Shown here one piece after another: positions 8,801 through 25,650 of a DNA stretch of 64,000 bases. The translations under genes and the position numbers were made by a program. A model generated the notes under the pieces. The model was not told the origin of the DNA, made no database searches, and was given only the letters and a program-made list of their open reading frames with translations. The stretch is from Panulirus ornatus. Taxonomy: Eukaryota > Arthropoda > Malacostraca > Decapoda > Palinuridae. The stretch spans positions 2,113,756-2,177,755 of the forward strand of contig NC_092225.1 in NCBI RefSeq assembly GCF_036320965.1, given 5' to 3'. How positions within the stretch are numbered: the stretch's first letter is position 1; each line of letters opens with the position of its first letter.

Positions 8801-10300
8801 ATGTCAAACATTGGTCACAGTATAATTTGCTTTTCTAACGACCATCATCACATTATTTTTCGATGATGAGTTCGATATGATGTCACTTCCAAGGTTCGTA
8901 GGTTGACTAGTGCAGTTTGTTTAGGCTTCGGCCCGACAAAGCATTTAAGCATTTGCCTTCCCTGTACACACCCAGTTTGAGGTCCAGTTTTCTTTATAAA
9001 CATTCTAGCAGCGTGAGAATATAATCTACCTGCCCATCTCTCATACGCTTCTAACTACTCCAGCAGGAGTACGAGAAATTTTGTTCAATATTATGTCCTA
9101 CGGAGTCCCATACTCAGGTAGTTCAGAATATCTATTATTTTTGTTATTTTGTTCAGTATCCTGTGGGCCACATTTGTCATTGAAGTAGGACTGTAGTTCA
9201 CCTTTACTTCTTTCACTTTTCTCAAAGGTTGGCGTTGTGTTAGTTCTCCATCAATCCTCTGGAACACTACCTTTTCCGGGAGAACTCATAAAGAACATCT
9301 CGCTTGACGTTTCAAGGGTATCCTCGCACTATCTCACTACAGATAGTGTGAAACCATCTTGGCCATGAGTCTCATGTGGCTCCAACCCCAACGTGAGGCT
9401 TTTAGCTTTGTGAGTTTATCAGGGTTTACGGGGGGTATCATTCTCTCTTAGACCGGTAATGCTGCAAGATCCGAACCCTCTAAGATAAATAGACTTCGGG
9501 ACTTTGTGTGTAAATCTTCACATGGACCCACATCTACGTCGATAAGTTTTTCTTTTGTGCCATTTAATCATAGTCTTTGCTCCTTTAACGACAATTTCCT
9601 CTTTCTGAATTTACTGAATAGTTCAAGAAGTTATTTTAATTTGCCAACTGTTGTTTTTCCATGACATTCCTGTTTCCACTTCCTTGTGTTGTAATCATTC
9701 CAGATCTTCTTGTACCTTTCGAGTGTTGCCCGGCTCCTGTGTCTTTTTCATATGTCCGGATTCCTCACCCGTTACCCTAGACCATACCACTCATCATTTC
9801 TATTTGGTGTTTCCCCTTCCTCCTCTCCACATTGTATCACGCGCCTCCCTTGTTCCTTGCTATAGCTTTCGCAGTATTTTTACACTTTTTAGTCCTTCAA
9901 ATCTGGAATTTAGTCGGTCCCTCGCAGAATCCATCCCGCTACTTCCCCCGGTTAATCTGAGTCTCTTCCTCAATTATGAGAGTTCCCTTTGCCATTCCCT
10001 CTCCCATGTCGAGTACTAGATGAACACTTACCCCAAGTTCATCTCCACAGGAAGTGATCTAACTCTCCATCGTACTATTCACAAAAAGGAGATCCAGTTT
10101 CGATGATATTGTCAATACCTCTCTGACCCTAGATGTAACCAGTGACATACTGGCACGAAAAGTTCTCTTGTGCACACCTCAGGAAATTGGATATCATTGT
10201 GTTTTCATCTCATGTGGGTCCACGGTTCTTAAATCACATTGTCTGTCGCTGAATTCTCGGAGCAAGAGAATTTTTCCATTCTTCCACTACTTTTCATGCC
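8800..10300 (-). pseudogene. degenerate jockey/CR1-type LINE (EN and RT remnants)
   Basis: Translated on the minus strand with frame changes. About 10200-10040 gives the end of an APE endonuclease (RCAQENFSCQY, then LDLLFVNSTMES, like the LDLVFTN region of CR1/jockey). About 9400-9100 gives the RT start (GSVPEDWWRTNTTPTFEKS, then NYSPTSMTNVAHRILNKI, like VPEDWK.ANVTPIFKKG...NYRPVSLTS). Stops and indels are frequent and no palm-domain Asp box can be recovered. The order EN then RT on one strand fits a single old insertion. The exact clade is uncertain. Confidence 0.65.
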
Positions 10301-10817
10301 TAGTATTCCCGCTTACCGTACTACCATGAGGTTTCGTTCATTATTCTGTTTCGTTTGGTGACCATAGTGAGTTGAATATCAGGCAATTAGAGAGACATTG
10401 TCAGTCATTATCTTGACTAACGATATTAGGTCTTTCATTAGTAGTATTTACCATAACTTCGTGAAACTTGCTAGTTCTTCATAAGAATGACTGGTCATCC
10501 CTGTCATTTGTTCTCTCATAGTTATTGGAGAGGAGTAAGAGGGATTCATTTTCTATCCAGTATTTAGTCTCAGTTGTGCATATGATATTTGTCAGTATCG
10601 TAGCATTAAGTCCAAGCCCCATCTGGCTTCAGTGGAAAACTATCAGTAATACTTGACGATATTTTCAGTATGGATATTGCACTACTGCTACCTCTCTCTC
10701 CTCTGCTGTCGATGGTGAGTGGCTGGGTGGAGAGGGAAGCTTTGATTGACTTGTCGACCCAAGGGTCCTTGCACCTTGTGTCTTTTGCCTAATTCTCTCT
10801 CCCTCTTTACTTTTGTA
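10300..10817. other. unassigned sequence
   Basis: No open frame or recognisable repeat. It may be the 5' end of the adjacent minus-strand LINE or old unique DNA. Confidence 0.35.
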
Positions 10818-11329
<512 letters not shown>

Positions 11330-11330
<1 letters not shown>

Positions 11331-12146
11331 ACGTCTTAGGAGTATTTTGAGTTTTTAGGGAACAAGACGAGAGAAGGAAGAGAGATCCACAGCCTCACAG
11401 TTCGAAGAGAGGATGAATAGACAGTATCATAATGGTCAATCCTCATGTAGCTGGTCTCCACACATACACTACGGGAAGCAGCAGTCAGCTGCGTGCCTCG
11501 GGTCCATACTTTACTGGCTAGGACACATGCAGACAGATTACGAAAACAGTGGACGAAATGATTCTTGTAAAGCAGTGGGAGAATACCAACATCATAGATG
11601 ACAGAATGGCATGTTGAATAGAGGTAACAGTAGAAGCGTTGATGAAACGTAGTGCTTTTGACTACACTCGACACGATTGATTTATGCCGGTGTCCTCGGC
11701 AAATTTATTGTGCACCCCATGCTCATCCTATGAGCGGTAGCGCAAAAGGATTACTGGGGGTCACAAGAACGAATGAGACCCATGTTGATATGGAACAGCT
11801 GTTCAGAAGAAAAACAGTTTCGGCACCTACACAGCACCCTTCATCCATCAACTTTTGGGAAGCAGATTTTGTGAGGTTCTGATTGGGAGGTTTTCAGGTT
11901 AGAGTAGAAGATGTGGTTACGTGCAACAAGTTTGTATTAGTACGGAATTAAAATGAAGTGTTTTTGAAAAATATAACTGGAAAACGAGTAAGATTTAAAC
12001 AGATATAAAGGTTGAAGTGGCATTTTTGAATTAATGAATTCCACCATTGATTTGATACTTGCCGTTATCAACAGATGGTTTACTGCATTTCCATCCCGAG
12101 ATGGTGTACAGTTCCAAATTAAGAGGCAAAGTGCGTGTAGTGCGAG

Positions 12147-12189
<43 letters not shown>

Positions 12190-12990
12190 TTGGGGTTAAG
12201 AAGGGAGGGAAAGTGAGTTGATATATGTGGAGGAGTATCATGGTCGTGAGAGGGAATAGGGTTACACGATGAAGAAAGATCCTTCTCTTTTTATAAGAGA
12301 AGAAAGATGGTAGGTGACAGAACATAGTCACGAGGAACACCACTGTTGACAGGAGCAGGTGGGAGGTCAATTCATAAAAGCCTACTGAGATGGAATGGTC
12401 AGAAAGGAAGCAAACAAACCGAATGAAGTTTAGAAGGATAAGCTTTATGCCACACATTGTGAATTGCTCCGGGGATGCCGAGGACTACGACGAACGATTC
12501 ACCAAAACACTGAGAGAGGAAGACCAAACACAAGTCACAAAGAAGAGATCGCAAGTGGATCTTGTATCATGAAAAATGCACCGATGATGTGAAAAAAAGG
12601 ATTGGAATTCTTAGTTCTTAAGAAAGTGAGAGTTTAGGAGAGTTCCAAAGACTTTGGATATCTCAGTAGTACTAAGAGAGATGGTGCTCTACTTAAAGGA
12701 GCTAAAATGGTCTACTTCCTCAGGGACAGACTGCACCAAGAAATGCTTCTAAGAAAAAAGAAGGATTTAGGATTTTAGACATAGACGAAATAGGCAAGCG
12801 AAGGTTCGGAGCCAACTCTGAAGAATATTCGCTTGTGGCAAGAGGATGTGAACCATTAAGCCACACGCGTTATCCACTTGTTGCTGGGAGAGCATTCCGA
12901 AGACCTTGCGGGAAGGAGGGAGACTAGGTAGTCACTGGAAAGCAAGGAGCTGGAAAGAGCAGCTTTAACACTCAAATATAAGTTTAAGAC
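11330..12990 (-). pseudogene. degenerate jockey-like LINE, RT and C-terminal domain
   Basis: Minus-strand translation gives, in order: STTEISKVFGTLLNSHFL (about 12640-12690; like the SKVFE.LLN.HF RT segment), then VGFYELTSHLLLSTVVFL (about 12380; like VDG..S....NSGVPQGS) and then a C-terminal stretch at 11340-11674 with GTQLTAASRSVCVE and RLWISLPSLVLFPKN, like the family's LWNSLP.SVFP ending. The same family recurs at 44.0-46.3 kb (-), and the two share long stretches of similar sequence. An (ACA)n array at 12150-12186 lies inside it. Many stops make it non-functional. Confidence 0.72.
12149..12186. repeat. (ACA)n microsatellite inside a LINE remnant
   Basis: About 12 perfect CAA/ACA units, a secondary expansion within the decayed RT. 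Confidence 0.95.
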
Positions 12991-13110
12991 TTGAAATTAC
13001 TTCGCTTAAGAACGTTCGACTGATTCACTTTTCTTTTTTGTTTGTTTTTAGTTCCTCATGCATCTTCTTGAGCGTTAACGTATGCATATATGTTTATGTG
13101 ATACAATTAT

Positions 13111-13472
<362 letters not shown>

Positions 13473-13534
<62 letters not shown>
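13473..13534. repeat. (TA)n microsatellite
   Basis: About 31 TA units joining two minus-strand short elements. Confidence 0.97.
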
Positions 13535-13536
<2 letters not shown>

Positions 13537-13765
13537 TTTCTTTTCTTTTAAACTATTCGCCATTTCCCGCGTTAGCGAGGTAGCGTTAAGAACAGAGGAC
13601 TGGGCCTTTGTGGGATATCCTCACCTGGCCCCCCTCTGTTCCTCCTTTTGGAAAATTAAAAAAAAAACCAGAGGGGAGGATTTCCAGCCCCCGCTCCCTC
13701 CCCTTTTAGTCGCCTTCTACGACACGCAGGGAATACGTGGGAAGTATTCTTAATCCCCTATCCCC

Positions 13766-13770
<5 letters not shown>
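13535..13770 (-). mobile_element. complete ~240-bp RTE-derived non-autonomous element
   Basis: Nearly identical to the copy at 13237-13472, in the same orientation and with shared variants (TTAATCCCC before the head hairpin, GGGATATCC, GGCCCCC-CTCTG). The pair may have come from local duplication of an element-(TA)n unit and not from two insertions. Confidence 0.87.

Positions 13771-13806
<36 letters not shown>
13771..13806. repeat. (TA)n microsatellite
   Basis: About 18 TA units between a short-element head and an RTE 3' UTR tail. Confidence 0.95.
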
Positions 13807-14522
<716 letters not shown>

Positions 14523-14526
14523 TATC

Positions 14527-14579
<53 letters not shown>
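14523..14579. repeat. imperfect (TA)n microsatellite
   Basis: TA repeat with TACATA and TCTATA interruptions, linking a short element to an RTE copy without stop codons in one frame. Confidence 0.93.
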
Positions 14580-17183
<2,604 letters not shown>

Positions 17184-17299
17184 AACGATGTTCTTTAACA
17201 CAGTTAACACAATACACATGTAAACACACCACATGAAAACACCAAGTGAACTTACAACTCACTTGAACACAATGCTGACTGGGTAAAAGAAAAAAAAAG

Positions 17300-18110
17300 C
17301 TGATCACAAATACCCAGCCATTCACAGCGTGCAGAACTGGACCACCGCCAACAGCGTCAACATCAACCAAACCAAAACGGTAGTCATGCACGTCAGCTAA
17401 GCTACCAACTCTGCCACACCTCCTATTGTCTCACTATGCCCCTCTGTCTCCTCCAGGCTGTTCAGTCCACCAAGTTTCTCGAAGTCACTCTTGATGAGAA
17501 CACTAAGCTGGGAGGAAATTCTTCAGTCATCGTGAGGAAATTCTCCAGCTATCATCTATACAATTTTCATAGAATCGGGGCATATGGGCTCCCTGCACCT
17601 GAACTCTGCACAACTACAAGGTACAACACCTACACTACACAACATCTACACAACCTTCTTCCTAAACTCCCTTATGCCTCCCGCACCTGGTCTACCTCCT
17701 TGTCCACCACACAACAAAGGCTGTCAGAAAATATGCAGAAAGGGTCATGCCGAATCATCCTCAGTCTTTCCTAACCCATTAATCGGTAAGGCTGTCGACA
17801 CACTGGTCCTCCCAGCTCTTACAATCCATCTGTTCGGAAAGAAGACCCTGCGCTGTCAGCGCCTCCTTCACTGTTGGAGATTGGAGATCCTTTCATCCTC
17901 AGGTTGCACTTATGCATCACAGCTGTATGGAGTCCAGTCCAGCTCACACAGACGGCCACATAAACGCTCTCATTCTATCAAAGAACTAAGGAAGCTCCTG
18001 GCCAGAATGTCTATTTACTCCTCCCACACCGACTTCCATACTTCTAGTGAGCATGTTATGCATATATTAGCTGAATATTTTCAGGATTTGGCCGTAGATA
18101 ATTCAATAAA
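17300..18110 (+). pseudogene. degenerate non-LTR RT C-terminal domain
   Basis: The plus-strand reading gives QNWTTANSVNINQTKTVVMH (about 17330-17390; like W...N...N..KT..M), then VQSTKFLEVTLDENTKLG (17455-17510; like VKFLGVTLD..L.W) and then LPKLPYASRTWSTSLSTTQQ (about 17665-17720; like LPKL.YASP.WS.SLT..Q). The last part reads KRSHSIKELRKLLARMSIYSSHTDFH (17960 onward). Frames switch at least twice. The RT catalytic box is not included. This is a second, older LINE lineage, distinct from the RTE family. Confidence 0.65.
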
Positions 18111-18121
18111 ACGTCATTTAC

Positions 18122-18185
18122 AATTATCAAATATTGTCATTATTATCATCATTATAATTATCGATATTATTTCTAGTTATTATTA

Positions 18186-18226
<41 letters not shown>

Positions 18227-18236
18227 TATTTATTTT
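18122..18236. repeat. (ATT)n microsatellite
   Basis: Imperfect then perfect ATT array at the 3' tail of a minus-strand RTE. A second ATT array flanks the other end of the same RTE. Confidence 0.93.
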
Positions 18237-19437
18237 ATTTTTTTTTTTTTTTTGCTTTGTCGCTGTCTCCCGCGTTTGCGAAGGTAGCGCAAGGAAACAG
18301 ACGAAAGAAATGGCCCAACCCACCCCCATACACATGTATATACATACGTCCACACACGCAAATATACATACCTACACAGCTTTCCATGGTCAAACCCGAT
18401 ATACCACATCGCTCCAATTCACTCTATTCCTTGCCCTCCTTTCACCCTCCTGCATGTTCAGGCCCCGATCACACAAAATCTTTTTCACTCCATCTTTCCA
18501 CCTCCAATTTGGTCTCCCTCTTCTCGTTCCCTCCACCTCCGACACATATATCCTCTTGGTCAATCTTTCCTCACTCATTCTCTCCATGTGACCAAACCAT
18601 TTCAAAACACCCTCTTCTGCTCTCTCAACCACGCTCTTTTTATTTCCACACATCTCTCTTACCCTTACGTTACTTACTCGATCAAACCACCTCACACCAC
18701 ACATTGTCCTCAAACATCTCATTTCCAGCACATCCATCCTCCTGCACACAACTCTATCCATAGTCCACGCCTCGCAACCATACAACATTGTTGGAACCAC
18801 TATTCCTTCAAACATACCCATTTTTGCTTTCCGAGATAATGTTCTCGACTTCCACACATTCTTCAAGGCTCCCAGAATTTTCGCCCCCTCCCCCACCCTA
18901 TGATCCACTTCCGCTTCCATGGTTCCATCCGCTGCCAGATCCACTCCCAGATATCTAAAACACTTCACTTCCTCCAGTTTTTCTCCATTCAAACTCACCT
19001 CCCAATTGACTTGACCCACAACCCTACTGTACCTAATAACCTTGCTCTTATTCACATTTACTTTTAACTTTCTTCTTTCACACACTTTACCAAACTCAGT
19101 CACCAGCTTCTGCATTTTCTCACATGAATCAGCCACCAGCGCTGTATCATCAGCGAACAACAACTGACTCACTTCCCAAGCTCTCTCATCCCCAACAGAC
19201 TTCATACTTGCCCCTCTTTCCAAAACTCTTGCATTCACCTCCCTAACAACCCCATCTATAAACAAATTAAACAACCATGGAGACATCACACACCCCTGCC
19301 GCAAACCTACATTCACTGAGAACCAATCACTTTCCTCTCTTCCTACACGTACACATGCCTTACATCCTCGATAAAAACTTTTCACTGCTTCTAACAACTT
19401 GCCTCCCACACCATATATTCTTAATACCTTCCCCAGA
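18237..19437 (-). mobile_element. 5'-truncated RTE, short-form 3' UTR, inserted in (ATT)n
   Basis: Minus-strand RTE with a poly-A tail (T run at 18238-18253), short-form 3' UTR, and coding up to the codons for ALWKVLRI. A deletion of about 46 bp at 18391 removes the end of the ORF and the start of the 3' UTR. Unlike its relatives it is flanked on both sides by (ATT)n and not (TA)n. Confidence 0.9.
18390..19409 (-). pseudogene. RTE RT C-terminal half, open but truncated
   Basis: 339 codons without a stop, from [15 protein letters not shown] to [15 protein letters not shown]. They cover the RT box [14 protein letters not shown] and the whole C-terminal region. The first catalytic Asp and the endonuclease are missing. 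The last residues differ from other copies because of the 46-bp deletion. The high identity to the copies at 14.6, 37.6, 50.0 and 59.2 kb indicates a recently active subfamily. Confidence 0.85.
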
Positions 19438-19825
<388 letters not shown>

Positions 19826-19889
19826 CAGCCCCATTCGCTGAATTACATCACTGATTCAGAAAATCCCAAATATTCATTGAATACACCAC

Positions 19890-20575
19890 CCACAAGAACA
19901 CTGCTCACTATAACACACCACCCACCAGAACACTGCTCACTAGAACACACCACCCACCAGAACACTGCTCACTAGAACACACCACCCACCAGAACACTGC
20001 TCACCAGAACACACCACCCACCAGAACACTGCTCACCAGAACACACCACCCACCAGAGCACTGATCACCAGAACACACCACCCACCAGAGCACTGATCAC
20101 TAGAACACACCACCCACCAGAGCACTGCTCACCAGAACACACCACCCACCAGAACACTGCTCACCAGAACACACCACCCACCAGAGCACTGATCACTAGA
20201 ACACACCACCCACCAGAACACTGCTCACTAGAACACACCACCCACCAGAACACTGCTCACTAGAACACACCACCCACCAGAACACTGCTCACTAGAACAC
20301 ACCACCCACCAGAACACTGCTCACCAGAACACACCACCCACCAGAACACTGATCACTAGAACACACCACCCACCAGAACACTGCTCACCAGAACACACCA
20401 CCCACCAGAGCACTGATCACTAGAACACACCACCCACCAGAGCACTGATCACTAGAACACACCACCCACCAGAACACTGCTCACTAGAACACACCACCCA
20501 CCAGAACACTGCTCACTAGAACACACCACCCACCAAACACTGCTCACTAGAACACACCACTCACCACAACACACC
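19890..20575. repeat. 32-bp minisatellite, about 21 copies
   Basis: The unit is AACACACCACCCACCAGA followed by RCACTGMTCACYAG. Variation is concentrated at three positions (GAACA/GAGCA, TGCTC/TGATC, CTAG/CCAG), and the variant types are shuffled along the array, which suggests unequal exchange or gene conversion. There are no unique spacers, so it is not CRISPR-like. Confidence 0.95.
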
Positions 20576-21733
20576 ACAACCCTCGTCCCACTTCCATACG
20601 TCACTCAGTGCAGCAAGTGGATGCACAAGCGGTGGCCCGCGGGTGCATGATCTGCAGCCCTCAAGTGGAAGATTAAGCAAGACATCATCCAACTACCGAT
20701 TACTCACTTTCTATAAATGTTAGCTAGACTCTCGATCAGTGTCCACACTCGGCGTAAGAAGGCTGTTATGTGCGTATCCTTACTTAGCTCCACTTACGTT
20801 CAAATAGTCACTCCTATGAACCTCATTAAGTCAAAGTTTTGTAAAGAGAGAATGACGACACTTTACACCCCGCTCTGCGGCCGGTGACTTCGATATTTGA
20901 TCCCATTATCAAGAAGGTTGTTTGAGAAATGCAATGGCAAGAGTCACACTGTGAGAAACGATTCCCTCAGATGTGAATATATTTTTCTTTTTAACTATGT
21001 AAGTCTAGGCATTTGGAACAATAAAACCCGTTCTATCAATATTCCGCGGCTGACAATGTATTGTAGTGAATGTTCTGCAGCTCTACTAAATATTGAATTT
21101 AGGGCAAAATATGATTTAAATGTTTTGAAATTACGACACCCATATGTTCCGTGGCCCCGAGCTTTTGATATAGTCTGCTGATGCGGCTCCAGAGGTAAAA
21201 TGGTTGTGCAACCCAGTTTTAGAAGATTACAAAGTCATTCTGATCGCATAAAGGAGATAAAGGCATTATTCATTTAAACACATTATTCATTCGTTCGACT
21301 TACTTAACAGATCACATGGAAATCCTGTGAAAACATCATTTATTCATCCACTCACAATAACCACTTAAACAGAGAACCTTCTTAAAAACATCACTCGGTC
21401 TTCCACATACCACTTACAGCCATATACCACTTACAGGAAAGCACCAGTTGAACACAACACTTGTCTGCTTCCCAATTCCCTGTTTTGCTGCCGTAGGCTG
21501 GAGCGTGGTTCAAATTATTCATCTTTAAATGACTATGGAGAGACTGACACTTGCAACGTCAATCTCACATCTTCCCTTAGTAATGGTCTTTCTTCATCAG
21601 TCTTAATTGCCCACAGTCGTTGGAGTTAAAATCCTTATGTCATCTTAATGTATGTGCGTGCATTGGAGAGATATGCTTTTGTGTGTTCGTGTTTTTTTTT
21701 TTTTTATGGGAGTGCCTATGCATATATGTAATG

Positions 21734-21771
<38 letters not shown>

Positions 21772-22085
21772 TTTTTCACCTTTATGTAACAACCCCCCCG
21801 CGACCCTTCTTCTCTTCTCCTCTCCTCCTGTCCTTCTTCCTCCTTGCCAGACCAGAGGGCCAGCGTCCTGTGTCAACAGCAATCACTCTTATAAACTGCG
21901 AGCTGCACCGCCCTCTACACAACCTGGAAGTAAACAAGTGCTCACCGCCTCCACTCGACCCTGAAATGACCGTGTTGACAGAGCAACGTTGTCTGGCTGT
22001 CTCAACCATTCCACACATGACTGCAGCAACACCTCCCTCCCATGGTGGCGACCAGGCGTAAAATAATATGTAACAAGTGTGTGAA
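20576..22085. other. unassigned sequence
   Basis: Apparently unique, moderate-complexity DNA with no supported exon. It holds a short (TG)n at 21738-21765 and a pyrimidine-rich stretch at 21770-21850. Confidence 0.45.
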
Positions 22086-22810
22086 GGTCCCCCGCTGGGC
22101 TATGTTGGTATGCCCTGTCGTAAGATTTGCTGGCCATGTTTAAGTATGCCCGTGTCTTAAGGTTCAGCTGGGCTGTGTTAAAATGCAGTGTCTCAGTTCT
22201 GCTAGGCTATGTTAATATGCCATGCCTTAAGAGCTGCCGGCCTGTGATAAAATGTTTCCCCTTCTTACGGTTAGGCTAGACTATGTAATATTTCCTGCTG
22301 GACTAATTTAGTATGTCTTAAGGGCTATTGAGCTGTGTTAGTACGCCTTGTCGTAATTTCCTTTTTGGCTTCATTAGTGTGCCTTAAGCTCTGTTGGACT
22401 GTGTTAAGATTCCTTGTTCTAACATCTGTTGGCCTCTGTTGTTGTCCTAGGTTTAGCTGGGCTGTGTATGCATACGTTTCTAATAAGTTGCCTGCTGGGT
22501 TGCGTAAGTATGCTCTGCCTTAACGTGTGCTGGGCTATGTTAGTATATGTTCATCTGCATTGAGTTGTGTTAGGAAACGCTGCAGGGCTATGTTAGTACG
22601 CTTTTCATAAGGTGTCTATGGCTGTGTTAACATGCCCTCCCCGAAAGCCTGTCGGGCTCCTAAGGTGTCTGTGGCTGTGTTAGTATGCTCTCCCCTAAGG
22701 CGTCTGTGGCTGTGTTGATATGCTCCCCAAGAAGACCTTTGTGGCGATGTTAGTACGTTCTTTCCTAATTTCTGCTGGGCAGTGCTAGCATGAGATGTCT
22801 TCCCATTTCC
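22086..22810. repeat. diverged ~36-42 bp minisatellite
   Basis: Recurrent blocks GCTGGGCTATGTTAGTATGC, (C)CTTAAGG and similar at ~36-42 bp spacing, best preserved at 22600-22740 (GGCTGTGTTAGTATGCTCTC). About 17 units are recognisable. Strong drift indicates an old array. Confidence 0.75.
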
Positions 22811-22899
22811 AGGATGTGGGTTTAAATGTTTTGTTGCTGGTGATGTTAAGGTCAATGTGAGCTAATCAGAACACATCCCGCACACTGCGTCGTACAGTG

Positions 22900-23175
22900 T
22901 CCTCACCCTGCGTCCTTAATGTCTCGAGTTTAAGCTCTCGAGCACGACAGTACGACCCTACAGAACGACTCTACGTCCCTTGGATATTACATATGATGAA
23001 GACCATCATACCCATGGGTCGTACCACTGTATTGAAGGCTCGTAATGTCGTTTTCAAAGGTGTCGTCATGGTTGAGAAACCGATTGTTATTCTCAAGAGT
23101 CGTACTGTCATGCTCAAGGGTCGTAATGTAGTGTTCAAGAGGTCGTTGTGTCGTGTGTAAGGGGTCGTGTTAGAA
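22900..23175. repeat. diverged ~28-bp minisatellite with GTCGTA core
   Basis: Repeated AAGGGTCGTAATGT, AAGAGTCGTACTGT and GGTCGTGTT-like blocks at about 27-30 bp spacing. A similar but even weaker pattern is present at 63.2-63.35 kb. Confidence 0.6.
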
Positions 23176-25384
23176 TGTCGATTCTTGGCCAATCTTATGC
23201 TTAGGCTCCAACGCTAGGCTTAAAGTGTAGACCATAAACCCAGTACCGTTGCTCCCTGTCAATTATGGTGCCCAGGTCGGCCCCAGTAAATTAATGCCAA
23301 CTTCATGGCATTAGTGCATCCATCACATAGTACAAACACCATCAATTTACCCCCTCCACCCCTTGTTCCCTCTCGGAAGGTAGCAGTAAGATAATTAGTA
23401 AGGAAAACAAGCCTATAAACAATCATTGGTACTGAAGCTGGGCCGCAATTAGTAAGCATCTACCGCCAGCTCTCCTCATTAGGAAGCACCAAGTGCCACT
23501 ACCGCCATTAGTACCCTTCCCGTAACTGCTGGTCTCACCTGTCTCTCTTCACCTTTGCTTCCTTTAACCCTGAGGCACAAAATTACAACCCTTCTGTATG
23601 ATGGCCTGACCTTTGTCCTCTCCCTGGCACTGTAGTGTCAGGTCAGAGGTCAGAAAATCATAGATAAGGGTCATCCCTTCATGCTCGATAGGTTGATAGA
23701 CCACATCAATGCCCATCAACCACAACTGCCGCAGTTAACCACGGAGTCATCCTCAGCACGCTTACCAAACGCTTCCCTCCTCCACCACATCCTTAACACT
23801 GCCAACCCCACCTCCACCTCACACCACTACCCACTACCCTCACCACCCGCACGAACTCACAGCAAGGCATTAGGGCGGCTTGGCCAGGCATGTCGTGTTA
23901 TGACAGGGCCCACAGGACGGCTGAGCGGTGCATGTTAGCACCACTCATTACCCACTCCCGCGGTGATGAATGGATGCAAAATGGGCACCGGGATCGGCAC
24001 ATGAAAGGATCTGCCATGAGCCATATGGCAGAAAGTGGGGGTTGACTTTACAAAGAGAACGGGTTTGTCAGGTGAAAGAAAATGGGGTAATAACCACGAT
24101 GATAGGGATGTAGAGAAGCTTAATGTTTTTTTTGTTACGTCTGGTAATTGGATAATTAAAAGTCGGCCCGTCGTATATCAGTCTTAGTTTAACGCGTTCG
24201 GTCTCAGAGATCACGTAAGCGGCACCGATATACTGGTGATAAAGGCAGGCAGCGTGATACGTGAGCTGCAAGGGATGAGATTTTTTCCCATCCCTTTATG
24301 GCCGTCATTCCTGATGATCATCTCTGTCAAAATTAGCACTTTTTTTTTTTCGCCGTCATGACTGTGTGATCTTACCGTGGCCAGATGCACAGACTCTCCT
24401 GTTGTAACTACACTTACGCTTCAGGTTTTCTCTTTCACTATCCTAGGGACAGTGCTATTTTTTCCGTTTTCTTGATTTTTTTCTTTAAACACTTCCTCTT
24501 CATGTTGCTTGTACAAATCATCCCAGGTGTTGATGTAAGCGTCATTTTATCACATCTTCTTACCGTCTTATAGATTTTTGTTAATAAATCTGCTTTGTTA
24601 TCATTTCCTTTTCGAGTTTCATTAGTAATATAATTCCCATGAACAATATTGTTCAGAGCTTTATTTATTAGCTTTATCAATAGCTTCTTCGACCAGTCTG
24701 TTCAACCTCACTTGGAAGCTTCGATCAGGCTGGGCGTCTTAATGGCCGGACAGTCCATCACCTGACCCCACACCAAGCGTGGTCCTCTCTTCCCCCCGCC
24801 TCCTACCTCCAGGATAGCCATCCTCTCCCATCCTCCGACTCCCATCCCTTGCACTGCCCTTCCCTCCCCTCCCCGAGTCTTCCCCCCCCCCTGAATGACA
24901 TTTCCCCCTCCCCAGACCTCCAGCCTGTGTATGGCATTCCCCTGCAGAGTCCCCTAATCCGTGCACTGCCTACCCCCTCTGTGGAAGTGTACAACATGTG
25001 TGTTGTGTGCAGCAGATGATGTTCTACCCAGAAGATGTTGTTAAGGCAGAGGACGTCGGTGTTACTCGAAAATGTGTATCGTAGATGTAGTGTTTCCATC
25101 TACGTAGGGTTTATGATTAGTAAACCGTAATGCCCCCGGCTGTGTTATACAGCCGGGTTGACAAGTGGGCTGGCTGGATTCAGCTGCAACGACCAACCCT
25201 CGTCAGCGGGGTAAGGCGGACTGCGGGGAACTGGTCTGGCTGTAAACACCTGTGTTCTCCACTTCTACCAGACCGCCTCATTTTCTATATAAACCAAAAA
25301 ACGCTCGACGTCTTTACCAATTAGCAACTGGCTAGTGATTACACCTAACCACCGACCCCCATCCCTTCCATGGGCCTTGTCGAC
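23176..25384. other. unassigned sequence
   Basis: Mostly unique-looking DNA of normal complexity with several C-rich patches (24730-24960). There is no ORF with protein-like composition and no recognisable element. Confidence 0.45.
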
Positions 25385-25574
25385 AATCACATGTTTACCA
25401 AATGGCGTCCTAGCTTCATCTCTTCGATGTATATCAACTGACTGTTATATTTCTCTCTTGTGTCTCCCCTGATGATGTGATTATTACACGAAAGTGCACT
25501 TGGGAAATTTTCGTGTTTCATTTTCCACGTGGACTCATAGGAATATTTTGATCACGCGCAAAATTGTGATCCTT

Positions 25575-25578
<4 letters not shown>
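25385..25578 (+). repeat. ~190-bp repeat X (possible Penelope-type fragment)
   Basis: Runs from CCAAATGGCGTCCTAGCTTC to GCAAAATTGTGATCCTTTCC and then into (AT)n. Two more copies lie at 26738-26918 (+) and 38929-39125 (-). All three end in (TA)n at the same base. Positions 25469-25493 read CTGATGA, a GTG/CAC mini-stem, then GAAA, the pattern of a hammerhead ribozyme core. Penelope-like elements are known to carry hammerheads in their terminal repeats. The family assignment is inference. Confidence 0.6.

Positions 25579-25647
<69 letters not shown>
25579..25647. repeat. (TA)n microsatellite
   Basis: About 34 TA units joining the end of repeat X to the tail of a minus-strand RTE. Confidence 0.97.

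Positions 25648-25650
<3 letters not shown>

Noticed and set aside
17436..18591. Possible host protein of 112-335 codons
   Set aside because: Segments match the C-terminal domain of non-LTR RTs in shifting frames, then run into antisense RTE. It is a pseudogene patchwork.
19890..20575. CRISPR-like regularly spaced repeats
   Set aside because: Contiguous 32-bp units without unique spacers, in a eukaryotic context. The same holds for the 26- and 31-bp arrays.
21620..22137. Overlapping short frames with Ser/Pro-rich content
   Set aside because: Caused by (TG)n and pyrimidine-rich sequence. No consistent frame or signals.
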